From: Silicimonas sp.
Lineage (GTDB): Bacteria; Pseudomonadota; Alphaproteobacteria; Rhodobacterales; Rhodobacteraceae
Length of the DNA stretch: 64,000 nt
Direction of reading: 5' to 3'
Assembly: GCA_022824525.1 (NCBI GenBank)
Contig: JAJDZT010000143.1
Span: forward strand, 1 to 64,000
The position numbers were made by a program, and so were the translations under genes. A model generated the notes under the pieces. It saw only the letters and a list, made by a program, of their open reading frames with translations. It was not told the origin of the DNA and ran no database searches. Positions 1 through 11,297 of the stretch are shown in pieces (within the stretch, counting starts at the first letter, position 1; the number at the start of each line of letters is the position of its first letter).

Positions 1-102
1 TTGGCGAAGGACGTGGAGCGTACCTTGGCCAGTTCTCTGGCTTGGGTCCAATTGGCCGCGTGCCGGTTCCTGATGCGACGGGTGGCGCGGGCAATAACGT
101 AG
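1..102 (+). CDS. IS5-family transposase, C-terminal fragment
   Basis: Reading frame 1 is open from the first base to a TAG at 100-102, giving 33 residues that begin LAKDVERTLASSLAW and end RRVARAIT. The pattern of a basic RLAKD-type start, an alanine/leucine-rich helix and a closing MRRVARA matches the last helix of IS5-family DDE transposases. The DDE catalytic residues would lie upstream, outside the window. No start codon is visible because the gene is cut by the window edge. Whether the element is intact and active cannot be judged from here. Confidence 0.7.
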   Translation: MAKDVERTLASSLAWVQLAACRFLMRRVARAIT

Positions 103-138
103 TTATTACAATATGTTAACTAATTATGATTCAGGCTC
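1..138 (+). mobile_element. Right end of an IS5-type insertion sequence (partial, runs off the left edge)
   Basis: The first 102 bases encode a transposase C-terminus and the element continues as AT-rich DNA to about 138. The outer end reads gattcaggctc (128-138), whose reverse complement GAGCCTGAATC is the kind of terminus seen in IS5-family elements. It is followed by taa (139-141), which would be one copy of a short TA or TNA target duplication. A small inverted repeat AATAAC-gta-GTTATT (93-107) spans the transposase stop. The left end lies outside the window, so the duplication and full terminal repeats cannot be confirmed. The insertion falls inside the 3' end of rsmE. Confidence 0.72.
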
Positions 139-787
139 TAAGGATCCGAGGTCCGAGCGACACAGAGGTCGCCATCCCGCGAAGTCGGCTTCGTTCCGTT
201 TCTGAAAAACCTCCTTCTGGTCCGATAAGAATCGCTGCAGGCGAAGGGGGAAGTTTTGAAACGCTGCCTGCGGTCAGCGCCTCGTCACAAAAGATCAATG
301 CGCGTTCCTCTGGCCAATCGTCCAGAACGGCATTTAATTTCCTGATATCTTCGACTGGAGGCACGTATGTCCCGCCACATTGCTCGGCCGCTTCGACTGC
401 ATGAGCCTGCAATCGGTCCCGGCGAATACGTTCAGCGTTTGTGAAATCGGTCTGCACGGGAAAGATCCGCGCAGCACCTAGTTCGGTTGCTTTTTCCACT
501 ATGAAGTCTGTACGAGACTTCTTGATCGGCGCAAAAAGCAACCAAAGATCGGGCGGGTTCAGTTGCGGTTTGGTCTGTTCCTCGCAATAGAGGACACCTC
601 TGCGCTTTCCGGCCTCCACGACATCAGCGCGCCACTCGCCGTCCTGCCCATTGAAAACAAGGACCGAATCGCCCGCATTTAGCCGCATGACACTGAACAG
701 GTAATGCGCCTGATCCCGCGACAGCGGGACCAATTGCCCCTCCCCCAGTGGCTGATCTACATAGAGTCTGACTTTCGCGCCTTTCAT
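131..787 (-). pseudogene. rsmE: 16S rRNA (uracil-1498-N3)-methyltransferase RsmE, 3' end lost to IS insertion
   Basis: RsmE methylates N3 of U1498 in the 30S subunit using SAM; it is a SPOUT enzyme whose C-terminus is threaded into a trefoil knot. The 218 visible residues show the N-terminal PUA-like part (RLYVDQPLGEG, SRDQAHYLFSVMRL) and the knot motifs KATELGA, IGPEGGF and SLGPRILRA. Normal family members continue about 20-25 residues past RILRA (usually D-T-A followed by an alanine-rich helix). Here the last two codons and the TGA stop come from the inserted IS end. The missing helix completes the knot and the dimer, so activity is probably lost or reduced; this is inference. The start lies only 10 bp from the ubiA start on the other strand. 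Confidence 0.85.
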
Positions 788-797
788 GGGAGGGCAT

Positions 798-1754
798 ATG
801 ACCGAAGCGAACCCCCAGGGACAAGTGGCCGATGCCGTCGCGGGGAACTGGGTCGACCGCTACGCGCCGCCGGCTGCCCGCCCATTTCTAAGACTTTCAC
901 GTGCGGATCGACCGATCGGAACCTGGCTTTTGCTGCTTCCTTGCTGGTGGGGTCTTTTCGCCGCTGCACTCTCCCAAGGTGAGTTTATGCTCCAGCACCT
1001 TTGGATCGCAGTTGGCTGCGCAATCGGGGCCTGGCTCATGCGGGGTGCCGGATGCACCTGGAATGACATCACAGACAGGGAATTTGATGGCGCGGTTGAA
1101 AGAACACGCTCTCGACCGATCCCGTCTGGTCAGGTCAGCGTGCGGGCAGCTATCATCTGGATGGTCGTCCAGTCGCTCATTGCCTTTTGCATCCTGTTGA
1201 CGTTTCCCTGGACGGCCATCTGGCTCGGAATTGCATCACTCTTGCTTGTCTGCGTTTACCCCTTCGCAAAGCGTTTCACGTGGTGGCCTCAAGTGTTTCT
1301 TGGTCTCGCCTTCAACTGGGGCGCGCTTTTGGCATGGACTGCTGCAACAGGTTCGCTCGATTGGCCTGCCCTGCTTTTGTACTGCGCAGGCATTACTTGG
1401 ACGCTTTTCTATGACACCATTTACGCGCATCAGGACAAAGAAGACGACGCCTTGATTGGCGTGAAGTCCACGGCGCGGCTGTTTGGGGAGGACACTCCAC
1501 GCTGGCTCAAGTGGTTCCTCGTCGGTGCCGTTCTACTGATGGCGGCGGGCATGATCGGCGCAATTGCTCCAACCGCCAATCCGCTGCAATTGACGGTGGC
1601 GCTATGTGGGGTTTGGGCGTTCGGCTGGCACCTAGCCTGGCAACTCAAGAGCATCGACATTGACGATCCCGCGCATTGCCTGACGCTCTTCCGCTCAAAT
1701 CGCAATGCAGGGCTCATCCCGGTGGCGTTTCTCGCCGTCGCGCTGTTCCTGTGA
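798..1754 (+). CDS. ubiA: 4-hydroxybenzoate polyprenyltransferase UbiA
   Basis: UbiA joins the polyprenyl tail to 4-hydroxybenzoate in ubiquinone synthesis, in the inner membrane. The 318-residue protein has about eight or nine hydrophobic segments and both aspartate-rich motifs that bind Mg-prenyl diphosphate: NDITDREFD at residues 89-97 and the YDTIYAHQDKEDD block near 205-217. I chose ATG 798 rather than the in-frame ATG 786, because GGGAGGG lies just before 798 and 786 would overlap the rsmE start. Length is normal for the family. Divergent rsmE/ubiA pairing is common in Rhodobacterales. Confidence 0.96.
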   Translation: MTEANPQGQVADAVAGNWVDRYAPPAARPFLRLSRADRPIGTWLLLLPCWWGLFAAALSQGEFMLQHLWIAVGCAIGAWLMRGAGCTWNDITDREFDGAVERTRSRPIPSGQVSVRAAIIWMVVQSLIAFCILLTFPWTAIWLGIASLLLVCVYPFAKRFTWWPQVFLGLAFNWGALLAWTAATGSLDWPALLLYCAGITWTLFYDTIYAHQDKEDDALIGVKSTARLFGEDTPRWLKWFLVGAVLLMAAGMIGAIAPTANPLQLTVALCGVWAFGWHLAWQLKSIDIDDPAHCLTLFRSNRNAGLIPVAFLAVALFL

Positions 1755-1790
1755 TTGCGTACCGACGCGCGGACGACTAACTAGAGCGCC

Positions 1791-3695
1791 ATGGCAGCCA
1801 AACGACCAGTACTACGATCCGGGTTCGTGCCCCACGTCATGGCAATAGTCGTGGCCGCGGCAGGTTGCGTAGGCGTGGCCTTTTGGGCGAAGGATCAAGT
1901 TGAGCGCGCCGCGCTGACAGACCTCGATCTGGTGTTGAGCCAGGCAGGCCACGATTGGACCGAGATCACGGTGGATGGGCTGGCCGTAAATTTGTCCGGT
2001 ACGGCGCCGGACGAGGCCACACGTTTCGCGGCCTTGTCCACGGCAGGTACGGTTGTGGATGCGTCCCGCATTGTGGACCGGATGGGAGTTGTGGCAGCCG
2101 CCGCGATCAAACCGCCAGAGTTTTCCATCGAGATATTGAAAAACTCCGATGGTATCTCGCTTATCGGATTGGTGCCGCTGGTGTCTGATCCGGAAGCCAT
2201 CGTCGCTGGCGTATCGGCCGTATCGGATGGAGCAAGTGTGTCTGATCTTCTCGAAGCAGCCGATTTCCCGGTTCCCGAGGGGTGGGCCGCCGCGCTTTCC
2301 TACGGGATCGAGGTGCTAGAGGACCTTCCGAGTTCGAAATTGACAGTTCGGCCGGGTTCACTGGCCATCAAGGCAGTGGCGGAAAGTGCCGAGGATCAGA
2401 AGCGCCTTGAACGGCGCCTTAATCGAAATGCGCCGAATGGCGTCACCTTAAACCTCACAATCACCGCGCCGCGCCCTGTCGTGGCACCTTTCATTCTGCG
2501 CGCCGTTCTGGACGATACCGGAGGTCGTTTCGATGCTTGCACCGCGGACAGCAGAAACGCCCGGACGCGCATTTTGTCTGCAGCACGTCAAGTTGGGATC
2601 GCGGGCGGTGCGGAATGTATAATCGGCCTCGGTACACCATCCACGAACTGGGCCGCGGCTGCCGAGGCGAGCTTGGAGGCCTTGGGCAAGATCGGGGGCG
2701 GCACCGTGACACTTTCCAATGCGGACGTATCGCTTGTTGCTCGGCAGGGTACGCAACCGACGGTTTTTGAACGCGCGGCGGCGGAGCTGGAGGCGGCGCT
2801 ACCGCCGGTCTTTTCACTCGCGACGGTCTTGCCGGAACCGGAAGTGGAGCCGGAGGATGGCGCCAAGCTTCCGCCCGAGTTTATCGCGACACGTTCACCC
2901 GAAGGACAGGTCCAGTTGCGCGGCCGTTTAAGCGACGAGACTGTCCGGGCGGCTGTCGTGAGTTTCGCCGCGGCCGAATTCGGTGTCGAAAACATATCGC
3001 CTGCTACGCGGATTGACCCGGATGTTCCCAAAGGATGGCCGAAACGCGTGATGGCGGCGCTCTCGGCGCTCGGAAAGCTGCACAATGGCGTTGCGACCGT
3101 CACCACCGACACAATCGAAGTACGGGGCATGACTGGCGACAAGAACGCGCAAGGTGAGATTGCCGGTCTCCTGTCAACCGCACTGGGCAGCACCGGAACC
3201 TACAGCTTGGACGTGTCCTATCAAGAAACACTTGATCCTCTGGCATCTATCCCCACGCCCGAGGAGTGTATCGAGCAACTGAATGCCACAGCTGATACAC
3301 GTAAGATTACGTTTGCGCCTTCCTCTTCAGACATTGAAGAGGATGCACAGTCGACCATCGATCAAGTGGCCGAAATCCTGCGTTCCTGTCAGCATGCGGA
3401 GATCGAGATCGGCGGTCACACAGACAGTCAGGGGCGAGAAGTCATGAACGAACAACTCAGTCAGGCGCGGGCTGATGCTGTTCTGAACGCAATTATGGCG
3501 CGTCGCATCCTGGTTTCAAATCTATCGGCCAAGGGCTATGGCGAGAGCCAACCCATTGCGGATAACGAGACCGAAGAAGGTCGGGAAGCCAACCGTCGGA
3601 TTGAATTCCGTTTGGTTACAACCGAAGAGCCAGAGGAGACAGCTTCTGCCGAGAATGCAGAGGCTGGCGAAACCGCCGAGGAGAGCACGGAATGA
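1791..3695 (+). CDS. OmpA-family protein with N-terminal membrane anchor and BON-like repeats
   Basis: This 634-residue protein has an N-terminal hydrophobic segment (about residues 10-30), a long periplasmic region with repeated alpha/beta units that resemble BON domains (segments such as DWTEITVDGLAVNLSGTAP and PEFIATRSPEGQVQLRGRL), and a C-terminal OmpA-like peptidoglycan-binding domain. The OmpA part contains ITFAPSSSDIEE, the GHTDSQG turn, LSQARADAV and NRRIEFRLV, and is followed by an acidic tail of about 20 residues. The layout resembles ArfA-type proteins that tether the inner membrane to peptidoglycan. The stop overlaps the next start (ATGA), so the two are probably translated together. 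No strong ribosome binding site is seen. Confidence 0.9.
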   Translation: MAAKRPVLRSGFVPHVMAIVVAAAGCVGVAFWAKDQVERAALTDLDLVLSQAGHDWTEITVDGLAVNLSGTAPDEATRFAALSTAGTVVDASRIVDRMGVVAAAAIKPPEFSIEILKNSDGISLIGLVPLVSDPEAIVAGVSAVSDGASVSDLLEAADFPVPEGWAAALSYGIEVLEDLPSSKLTVRPGSLAIKAVAESAEDQKRLERRLNRNAPNGVTLNLTITAPRPVVAPFILRAVLDDTGGRFDACTADSRNARTRILSAARQVGIAGGAECIIGLGTPSTNWAAAAEASLEALGKIGGGTVTLSNADVSLVARQGTQPTVFERAAAELEAALPPVFSLATVLPEPEVEPEDGAKLPPEFIATRSPEGQVQLRGRLSDETVRAAVVSFAAAEFGVENISPATRIDPDVPKGWPKRVMAALSALGKLHNGVATVTTDTIEVRGMTGDKNAQGEIAGLLSTALGSTGTYSLDVSYQETLDPLASIPTPEECIEQLNATADTRKITFAPSSSDIEEDAQSTIDQVAEILRSCQHAEIEIGGHTDSQGREVMNEQLSQARADAVLNAIMARRILVSNLSAKGYGESQPIADNETEEGREANRRIEFRLVTTEEPEETASAENAEAGETAEESTE

Positions 3696-4021
3696 GCGGA
3701 GCGGAGTTCATCGCAGCCACGGCAGCCATTTTGTTCATGGCGTTTTTGGCGGGCTGGTTCACGCACTGGCTGATCAGCCGCATCACCCGCGTTACGCGCT
3801 CGGATATGGACGATCTCGACAAGATGGCCCAAGAACTGCATCAGGCCGAGGAAGCGCATGATCAGGCAACCTCGTATTTCCAGCAACGCGAGTCTGAGCT
3901 GACCAACAAGTTGCGCGAGACAGAAGCTGAGCTGGAGGCGGCAATGGATGGCCTTCGCACGTCGCGCGCCGAAGCAGAAGACCTACGCCTCCATATCGAG
4001 CGTATGAACCGCGCCAGTTAA
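3692..4021 (+). CDS. Small membrane-anchored coiled-coil protein
   Basis: The 109-residue product has one transmembrane helix near the N-terminus (about residues 6-30, IAATAAILFMAFLAGWF) and then a charged, heptad-like coiled coil to the end, rich in Glu, Gln and Arg. It begins within the stop of the upstream OmpA-type gene (4-bp overlap) and ends tail-to-tail with the sugar kinase gene with a 4-bp overlap. Translational coupling suggests a partner role with the OmpA-type protein, perhaps as a cytoplasmic or periplasmic spacer, but no family name is recognised. The function is unknown. Confidence 0.85.
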   Translation: MSGAEFIAATAAILFMAFLAGWFTHWLISRITRVTRSDMDDLDKMAQELHQAEEAHDQATSYFQQRESELTNKLRETEAELEAAMDGLRTSRAEAEDLRLHIERMNRAS

Positions 4022-4917
4022 CGCCTCGGAATTGGCTCGACAGCGCCCAGTCCACTGACCGTGGCAGCCGCGACTTCTGCCGCTTTTGTCGCCGCGATCA
4101 GCGGGTCCCCAGTTTCCAGGAACCAGGACAGGAAAGACCCGGCGAATGCATCTCCCGCCCCTGAGGAATCGATGGGATTCGACGGCGCGGGCGGGATATG
4201 GTGGCGGCCTTCCGGTGTCCCGATGAGCGCACCCTTCGCACCGTGTTTTGCAACAACAATGCTGGCGCCCATACCGAGGAACCGATCAACAATTGCCTCA
4301 GGTGTTTCGTCGCCGAAAAGTGATCTGGCCTCATCGTCACTGGCAAAAACGATGTCGGCCCTTCCAAGCGCCGTTTCGATTACGGGGCGCGCTTCGGCGT
4401 CGCTCCAAAGCTTGGGTCGGTGATTGAGGTCGAGAGAAACAAGTGTGTCGTGGTTTTTCGCTAGCCGCATGGCCTCAAAGGCCGCAGCCCGCATGAGTAC
4501 GCTTATGGCAAGCGTAATGCCTGATAAATGAAGAGCTCGTGAATTGGCGATTGCCGTCTCAGGCAAATCCTGACTGCTGTAGGTGGTCGCGGCAGACACC
4601 TTGCGCAAGTACGTGAAGTTGCGGCCTTCCGGGTCCGGATCAATGAAACAGACGCCCGTTGAAGAATTCTCCCGCGTCAGCACATGGGTGTGATCAACAC
4701 CTTCTCTTGTCCAAAGATCGCGCAATCCGCCGCCGAAGGCATCGTCCCCGACAGCAGAAATGTAGCCTGCCTTTGCACCTTGGCGTGAGGCTGCGATGAT
4801 TGCGGTTGAAGTGTCGCCCCCAAAGCCCTGCACATATGCCGGGCGCCCATCGATTGGAGCGGGAAGCCGCACCATTTCGATCAATGGCTCACCAAGCCCA
4901 AGAATGTCAGCTGTCAT
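4018..4917 (-). CDS. kdgK: PfkB-family sugar kinase, probable 2-dehydro-3-deoxygluconokinase
   Basis: PfkB-type kinases phosphorylate sugars with ATP; KdgK makes 2-keto-3-deoxy-6-phosphogluconate for Entner-Doudoroff metabolism. The 299-residue form starting at MTADILGLGEP shows the N-terminal GG motif (GFGGDTSTAI, near 31-40), the SLDLNHRPKLW block (161-171) typical of KDG kinases, and the C-terminal signature SSGAGDAFAG with catalytic Asp256. A longer frame starts at 4974, but its first 19 residues look unlike the family and GGGAA precedes ATG 4917. The exact sugar is inferred; other PfkB kinases share these motifs. It is divergent from the TVP38-type gene. Confidence 0.82.
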   Translation of the reverse strand: MTADILGLGEPLIEMVRLPAPIDGRPAYVQGFGGDTSTAIIAASRQGAKAGYISAVGDDAFGGGLRDLWTREGVDHTHVLTRENSSTGVCFIDPDPEGRNFTYLRKVSAATTYSSQDLPETAIANSRALHLSGITLAISVLMRAAAFEAMRLAKNHDTLVSLDLNHRPKLWSDAEARPVIETALGRADIVFASDDEARSLFGDETPEAIVDRFLGMGASIVVAKHGAKGALIGTPEGRHHIPPAPSNPIDSSGAGDAFAGSFLSWFLETGDPLIAATKAAEVAAATVSGLGAVEPIPRR

Positions 4918-4994
4918 CTTGTCATTCCCGTATGTCGAAACAATCGAAACACAGATCCAATTTTGCCGACACATTCCAGAAACGCCAGCAGCTC

Positions 4995-8113
<3,119 letters not shown>

Positions 8114-8281
8114 TTATGTGGAAAATATAGTCGTTTTCGTAAGTATTGTCACGCGCTTGGCACAAGATTTGGTGGGTTATCGAGGCGAACCCACATCGGC
8201 TTTTCATTCCCCGAATCTTAGTCTTCACAACTTCACGAATGCTTGTCCCCCAAATCAGATTTCCTGTGCTAATACCGTTCC

Positions 8282-8629
8282 ATGAAACGTATGTTTTTTC
8301 TTCTCATAATGCCGTCCTTCGCATTCGCCGACGACGCGACCATCGAAGCAGCAGAAGCGCGCGCCTCAGGTGCAAACTGGTCTTTTTCCGTCACGCTCAG
8401 GCATGGCGATACAGGCTGGGACGACTATGCAGATGGCTGGCGGGTTGTCACCGAAGACGGTCAGGAGCTCGGACTTCGTGTGCTGTATCACCCGCATGTC
8501 GATGAACAACCGTTTACCCGCTCACTGGGCGGCGTATCTGTACCGGACGGTGTCGAGACAGTTTTCATTGAGGCGCGCACCAACACCGACGGTTGGGGCA
8601 CAACCCGGTTTCCAGTTTCGCTGAAATAG
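8282..8629 (+). CDS. Small exported protein of unknown function
   Basis: The 115-residue product starts with a short signal peptide (MKRMFFLLIMPSFAFA, likely cleaved after AFA-D) and then shows a beta-rich body with DTGWDDYADGWRV, RVLYHP and GGVSVPDG. The pattern suggests a small periplasmic beta-sandwich domain found in related Rhodobacterales, but I do not recognise a named family. It lies divergent to gyrB and upstream of aroQ. The ribosome binding site is weak. Coding is supported by the signal peptide and by its fit between the neighbours. Confidence 0.78.
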   Translation: MKRMFFLLIMPSFAFADDATIEAAEARASGANWSFSVTLRHGDTGWDDYADGWRVVTEDGQELGLRVLYHPHVDEQPFTRSLGGVSVPDGVETVFIEARTNTDGWGTTRFPVSLK

Positions 8630-8695
8630 CACAGGCGGTCACGAATTGAATGGTCCCCTCTGGGCAGCCCGGCAATGCTCGGTTAGGGATCGCGC

Positions 8696-9133
8696 ATGAG
8701 TAAAACGATCCTAATCCTCAATGGCCCCAATCTGAACATGTTGGGCAAGCGCCAGCCGGAGATTTACGGCGCGGCAACGCTGGGTGATGTCGCCGATATG
8801 TGTCAGGCGGCAGCGAGCGCATTTGACGCCGAAGTCGTCATGCGGCAGTCGAACCACGAAGGCGAACTTATCGATTGGATACAGGAGGCACGAGAGGGTG
8901 CGGACGCCATCGTGATTAACGCCGGCGCCTACTCACACACCTCCATTGCGATCCTCGACGCGCTGAACATGTTCCACGGACCCGTAATCGAAGTACACGT
9001 GTCCAATATCCATGCACGCGAAACGTTCCGTCATCATTCCTACATTTCACTAAGGGCAAATGGCGTGATCGTGGGGTGCGGAGTTGACGGGTATCGTTTT
9101 GCCGTTCAACGCGCCGGCTCACTTCTCGAATAA
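8696..9133 (+). CDS. aroQ: Type II 3-dehydroquinate dehydratase
   Basis: AroQ converts 3-dehydroquinate to 3-dehydroshikimate, step three of the shikimate pathway, as a cytoplasmic dodecamer. The 145 residues contain ILNGPNLNMLGKR, the catalytic Tyr24 in PEIYG, the NAGAYSHTS loop (76-83), catalytic His101 in EVHVSNIHAR and the R108-containing lid region. Length matches the type II family. AGGGAT precedes the ATG. The next gene starts one base after the stop, so the two are probably co-transcribed. Confidence 0.97.
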   Translation: MSKTILILNGPNLNMLGKRQPEIYGAATLGDVADMCQAAASAFDAEVVMRQSNHEGELIDWIQEAREGADAIVINAGAYSHTSIAILDALNMFHGPVIEVHVSNIHARETFRHHSYISLRANGVIVGCGVDGYRFAVQRAGSLLE

Positions 9134-9134
9134 C

Positions 9135-9701
9135 ATGCGCATTGCGATCACCGATTTTGCGCTCAGGAATTGGCAAGAGGGCGCGAGCACCCGGATCCTT
9201 GGACTGACGCCCGAAAGCCTTGTCGCGCTTTGCAATGGATCCGACACTGAGCTCATCGACGGATACGCGCCATTCTGCCAGCATCTCTTTCTTGAGAACA
9301 CAAGCGACACACGGGCGGCGTTCGCGCCCATTACCGATGAGAACCGGCCTTTTCTCCGTTCCGGCTACTTGGCCAGAAGGGAAGGTGAACGCGCGGTTCT
9401 TGAGCGCTGGTTCGAAGGCATAGAGGCTCCAAGAGCCGCGTGGCTTGACGTCATTCTGTACAGCCACGAACAACTCCTTGCAGAAGCGCATGACTATCCG
9501 GAAGAGCAACCCGTACCCGACTGTGACTGGGGCATCGTGTCAATCATTGGAACTCTGGCACCGGAAGAACCGCCAATGCCGCCGATCACCCAGATGCGAA
9601 ATGCACTAGGACGTGCTGAGGGCGGGTCAGGCGTGCCGATCGATATTGAGGCCTATGATCGTGCCGTGGCGTTCTGGGAGGCTCATGCGGCCGTGCGCTG
9701 A
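9135..9701 (+). CDS. DUF3228-type conserved protein
   Basis: The 188-residue soluble protein (ITDFALRNWQEGASTR, YDRAVAFWEAHA) matches my memory of the DUF3228 family, whose function is not known. An earlier in-frame ATG at 9084 lies inside aroQ; ATG 9135, one base after the aroQ stop, fits the family start MRIAITDFALRNW. The C-terminus has a PIT-Q-MRNALG motif followed by GGSG, which looks like a conserved loop. It overlaps the next, opposite-strand gene by 19 bp. There is no signal peptide or membrane helix. Confidence 0.8.
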   Translation: MRIAITDFALRNWQEGASTRILGLTPESLVALCNGSDTELIDGYAPFCQHLFLENTSDTRAAFAPITDENRPFLRSGYLARREGERAVLERWFEGIEAPRAAWLDVILYSHEQLLAEAHDYPEEQPVPDCDWGIVSIIGTLAPEEPPMPPITQMRNALGRAEGGSGVPIDIEAYDRAVAFWEAHAAVR

Positions 9702-10177
9702 CGGGCGCGAAGCGCGGCGAGGTGGACACCCGTCATAAGGATGATCCAGATGCCAACGACGTGGGGAAAGTCTGAGGGCACGAAGATCATGACGACGGTG
9801 AAGGCGAGCAAACCTGCCTGAAGGAGACCGGCCACGAATTGCAAGCTCAGAAACGCTTCTGGAAAATGCGCGGTCGATGCCATGGACAGGAACGCCCAGA
9901 AGCCTCCACCCAGAAAACTGCCGAGGCCGGTGGCCAGAATGGCGCCAAGAACACCGATCCAGATGCCGCCATCTTCCTGCCGGTGACCGAGCATTCCAGC
10001 AAGCGCAAGGCCGGAGCAGCCAGCGCCAAGGAATGCGCCCGCGAGCATCGGGTTTCCGGGACCTCCGCCCTCGCCCATGGCGACCAGGATGGCAATCATT
10101 GTGAACAAGCCCGCGAATGCCGTCGCGAGCGCTGTAAGATACCGAACGGGCCGGGGCGTGTCTGGGAGGTACGTCAT
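9683..10177 (-). CDS. Four-helix inner-membrane protein of unknown function
   Basis: The 164 residues hold about four hydrophobic helices separated by glycine-rich turns (for example AGAFLGAGCSGLALAGML and ILATGLGSFLGGG). The N-terminus TYLPDTPRPVRYL is cytoplasmic-like. GAAAGGCCCTG precedes the ATG at 10177. No recognised family. It lies 128 bp downstream of trhO on the same strand and could be co-transcribed with it. The gap 10178-10305 shows no further gene. Confidence 0.75.
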   Translation of the reverse strand: MTYLPDTPRPVRYLTALATAFAGLFTMIAILVAMGEGGGPGNPMLAGAFLGAGCSGLALAGMLGHRQEDGGIWIGVLGAILATGLGSFLGGGFWAFLSMASTAHFPEAFLSLQFVAGLLQAGLLAFTVVMIFVPSDFPHVVGIWIILMTGVHLAALRARQRTAA

Positions 10178-10305
10178 TTACAGGGCCTTTCTTTGGGTCC
10201 CGCCTGTCCTCCTTCAAATCCGTGCATTCGCAGGCACACTCTTTGCGGCGAACGCGTGCAGCGTTTGGCGAGAGAGTGCAGGAAACGCGGAGAACTTCCG
10301 CCAGA

Positions 10306-11208
10306 TCAGCCGCCGAGATGCGTTTCGCCGCGTTCCCGGGCAAGGGCAATCTGATGTTGGCGTTCCCGGAAACGGGCCCGGTCAGCGTCGGAGTATTCGC
10401 CGATGCATTGGTGGCAGGAAACGCCTGTCTCGTAGTCGGGGCGCGTCTTGTCGTCTTCCGTGATCGGGCGACGGCAGGCATAGCAAAGCTCGTGCGGACC
10501 TTCTTTCAAGCCGTGACCGACGGAGACACGGCCGTCGAAGACAAAGCACTCGCCCTTCCAGCGACTTGTCTTTTCAGGCACGTTTTCGAGGTACTTCAAT
10601 ATTCCGCCCTTCAGGTGGAAGACATCTTCGACTCCCTGCCCGATCAGGTAGTTCGTCGCCTTTTCGCAGCGAATGCCGCCCGTGCAGAACATGGCAACCT
10701 TCTTGCCCGCGAACCGGTTGTGGTTGCGTTTCCACCAATCGGGGAATTCGCCGAAGCTTTTCGTCTCCGGATCGATGGCGCCGTCAAAGGTACCGATGGC
10801 CACTTCGTAATCGTTCCGTGTATCGATGGTAACGACATCGTCGCAGGCGATGAGCGTGTTCCAGTCTTCAGGAGCCACGTAGGTTCCAACCGAAGCCGTC
10901 GGGTCCACGTCAGGCTGACCCATGGTGACGATTTCGCGTTTCAGGCGCACCTTCAGGCGGTTGAAAGGCATCTCTGTCGCGGTGCTTTCTTTCCACTCGA
11001 TTTCCGCACATCCGGGGAGTGTGCGGATATGGTCAAGCACGGCATCGATCCCGTTGCGTGGCCCGGCGATGGTGCCGTTGATCCCCTCCTGCGCAAGAAG
11101 GAGGGTGCCTTTGACACCCTCGCGGCATGCCAGTTCCGCCAGCGGCGCCTTAAGCGCAGCAGGGTCCTCGAACGGCGTAAACTTGTAGAGCGCTGCAACG
11201 GTGAACAT
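10306..11208 (-). CDS. trhO: tRNA uridine(34) hydroxylase TrhO (rhodanese family)
   Basis: TrhO hydroxylates U34 of certain tRNAs, giving ho5U on the way to cmo5U/mo5U. The 300-residue protein has the N-terminal ferredoxin-like domain (FTVAALYKFTPF, EGINGTIAGP), the rhodanese domain with the active-site loop CTGGIRC (Cys175, Cys181), and a C-terminal cysteine pair region (ELCYACRRPI, VSCHQCIGE) typical of the YceA/TrhO group. AGGA precedes the ATG. Length is normal. It is divergent from pncA, with 89 bp between the starts. Confidence 0.93.
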   Translation of the reverse strand: MFTVAALYKFTPFEDPAALKAPLAELACREGVKGTLLLAQEGINGTIAGPRNGIDAVLDHIRTLPGCAEIEWKESTATEMPFNRLKVRLKREIVTMGQPDVDPTASVGTYVAPEDWNTLIACDDVVTIDTRNDYEVAIGTFDGAIDPETKSFGEFPDWWKRNHNRFAGKKVAMFCTGGIRCEKATNYLIGQGVEDVFHLKGGILKYLENVPEKTSRWKGECFVFDGRVSVGHGLKEGPHELCYACRRPITEDDKTRPDYETGVSCHQCIGEYSDADRARFRERQHQIALARERGETHLGG

Positions 11209-11297
11209 GGCGCATTTCCTACGAGACGGAGGGCTCGGGTTGCAAGGGGCGCGTTTTCTGCGCAGAAAACTTGGGAATCACTCTGCGGAGGGAAAAG

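Noticed and set aside
9084..9134. Earlier start for the DUF3228-type gene inside aroQ
   Set aside because: The extra 17 residues overlap aroQ, while ATG 9135 directly follows its stop and fits the family start.
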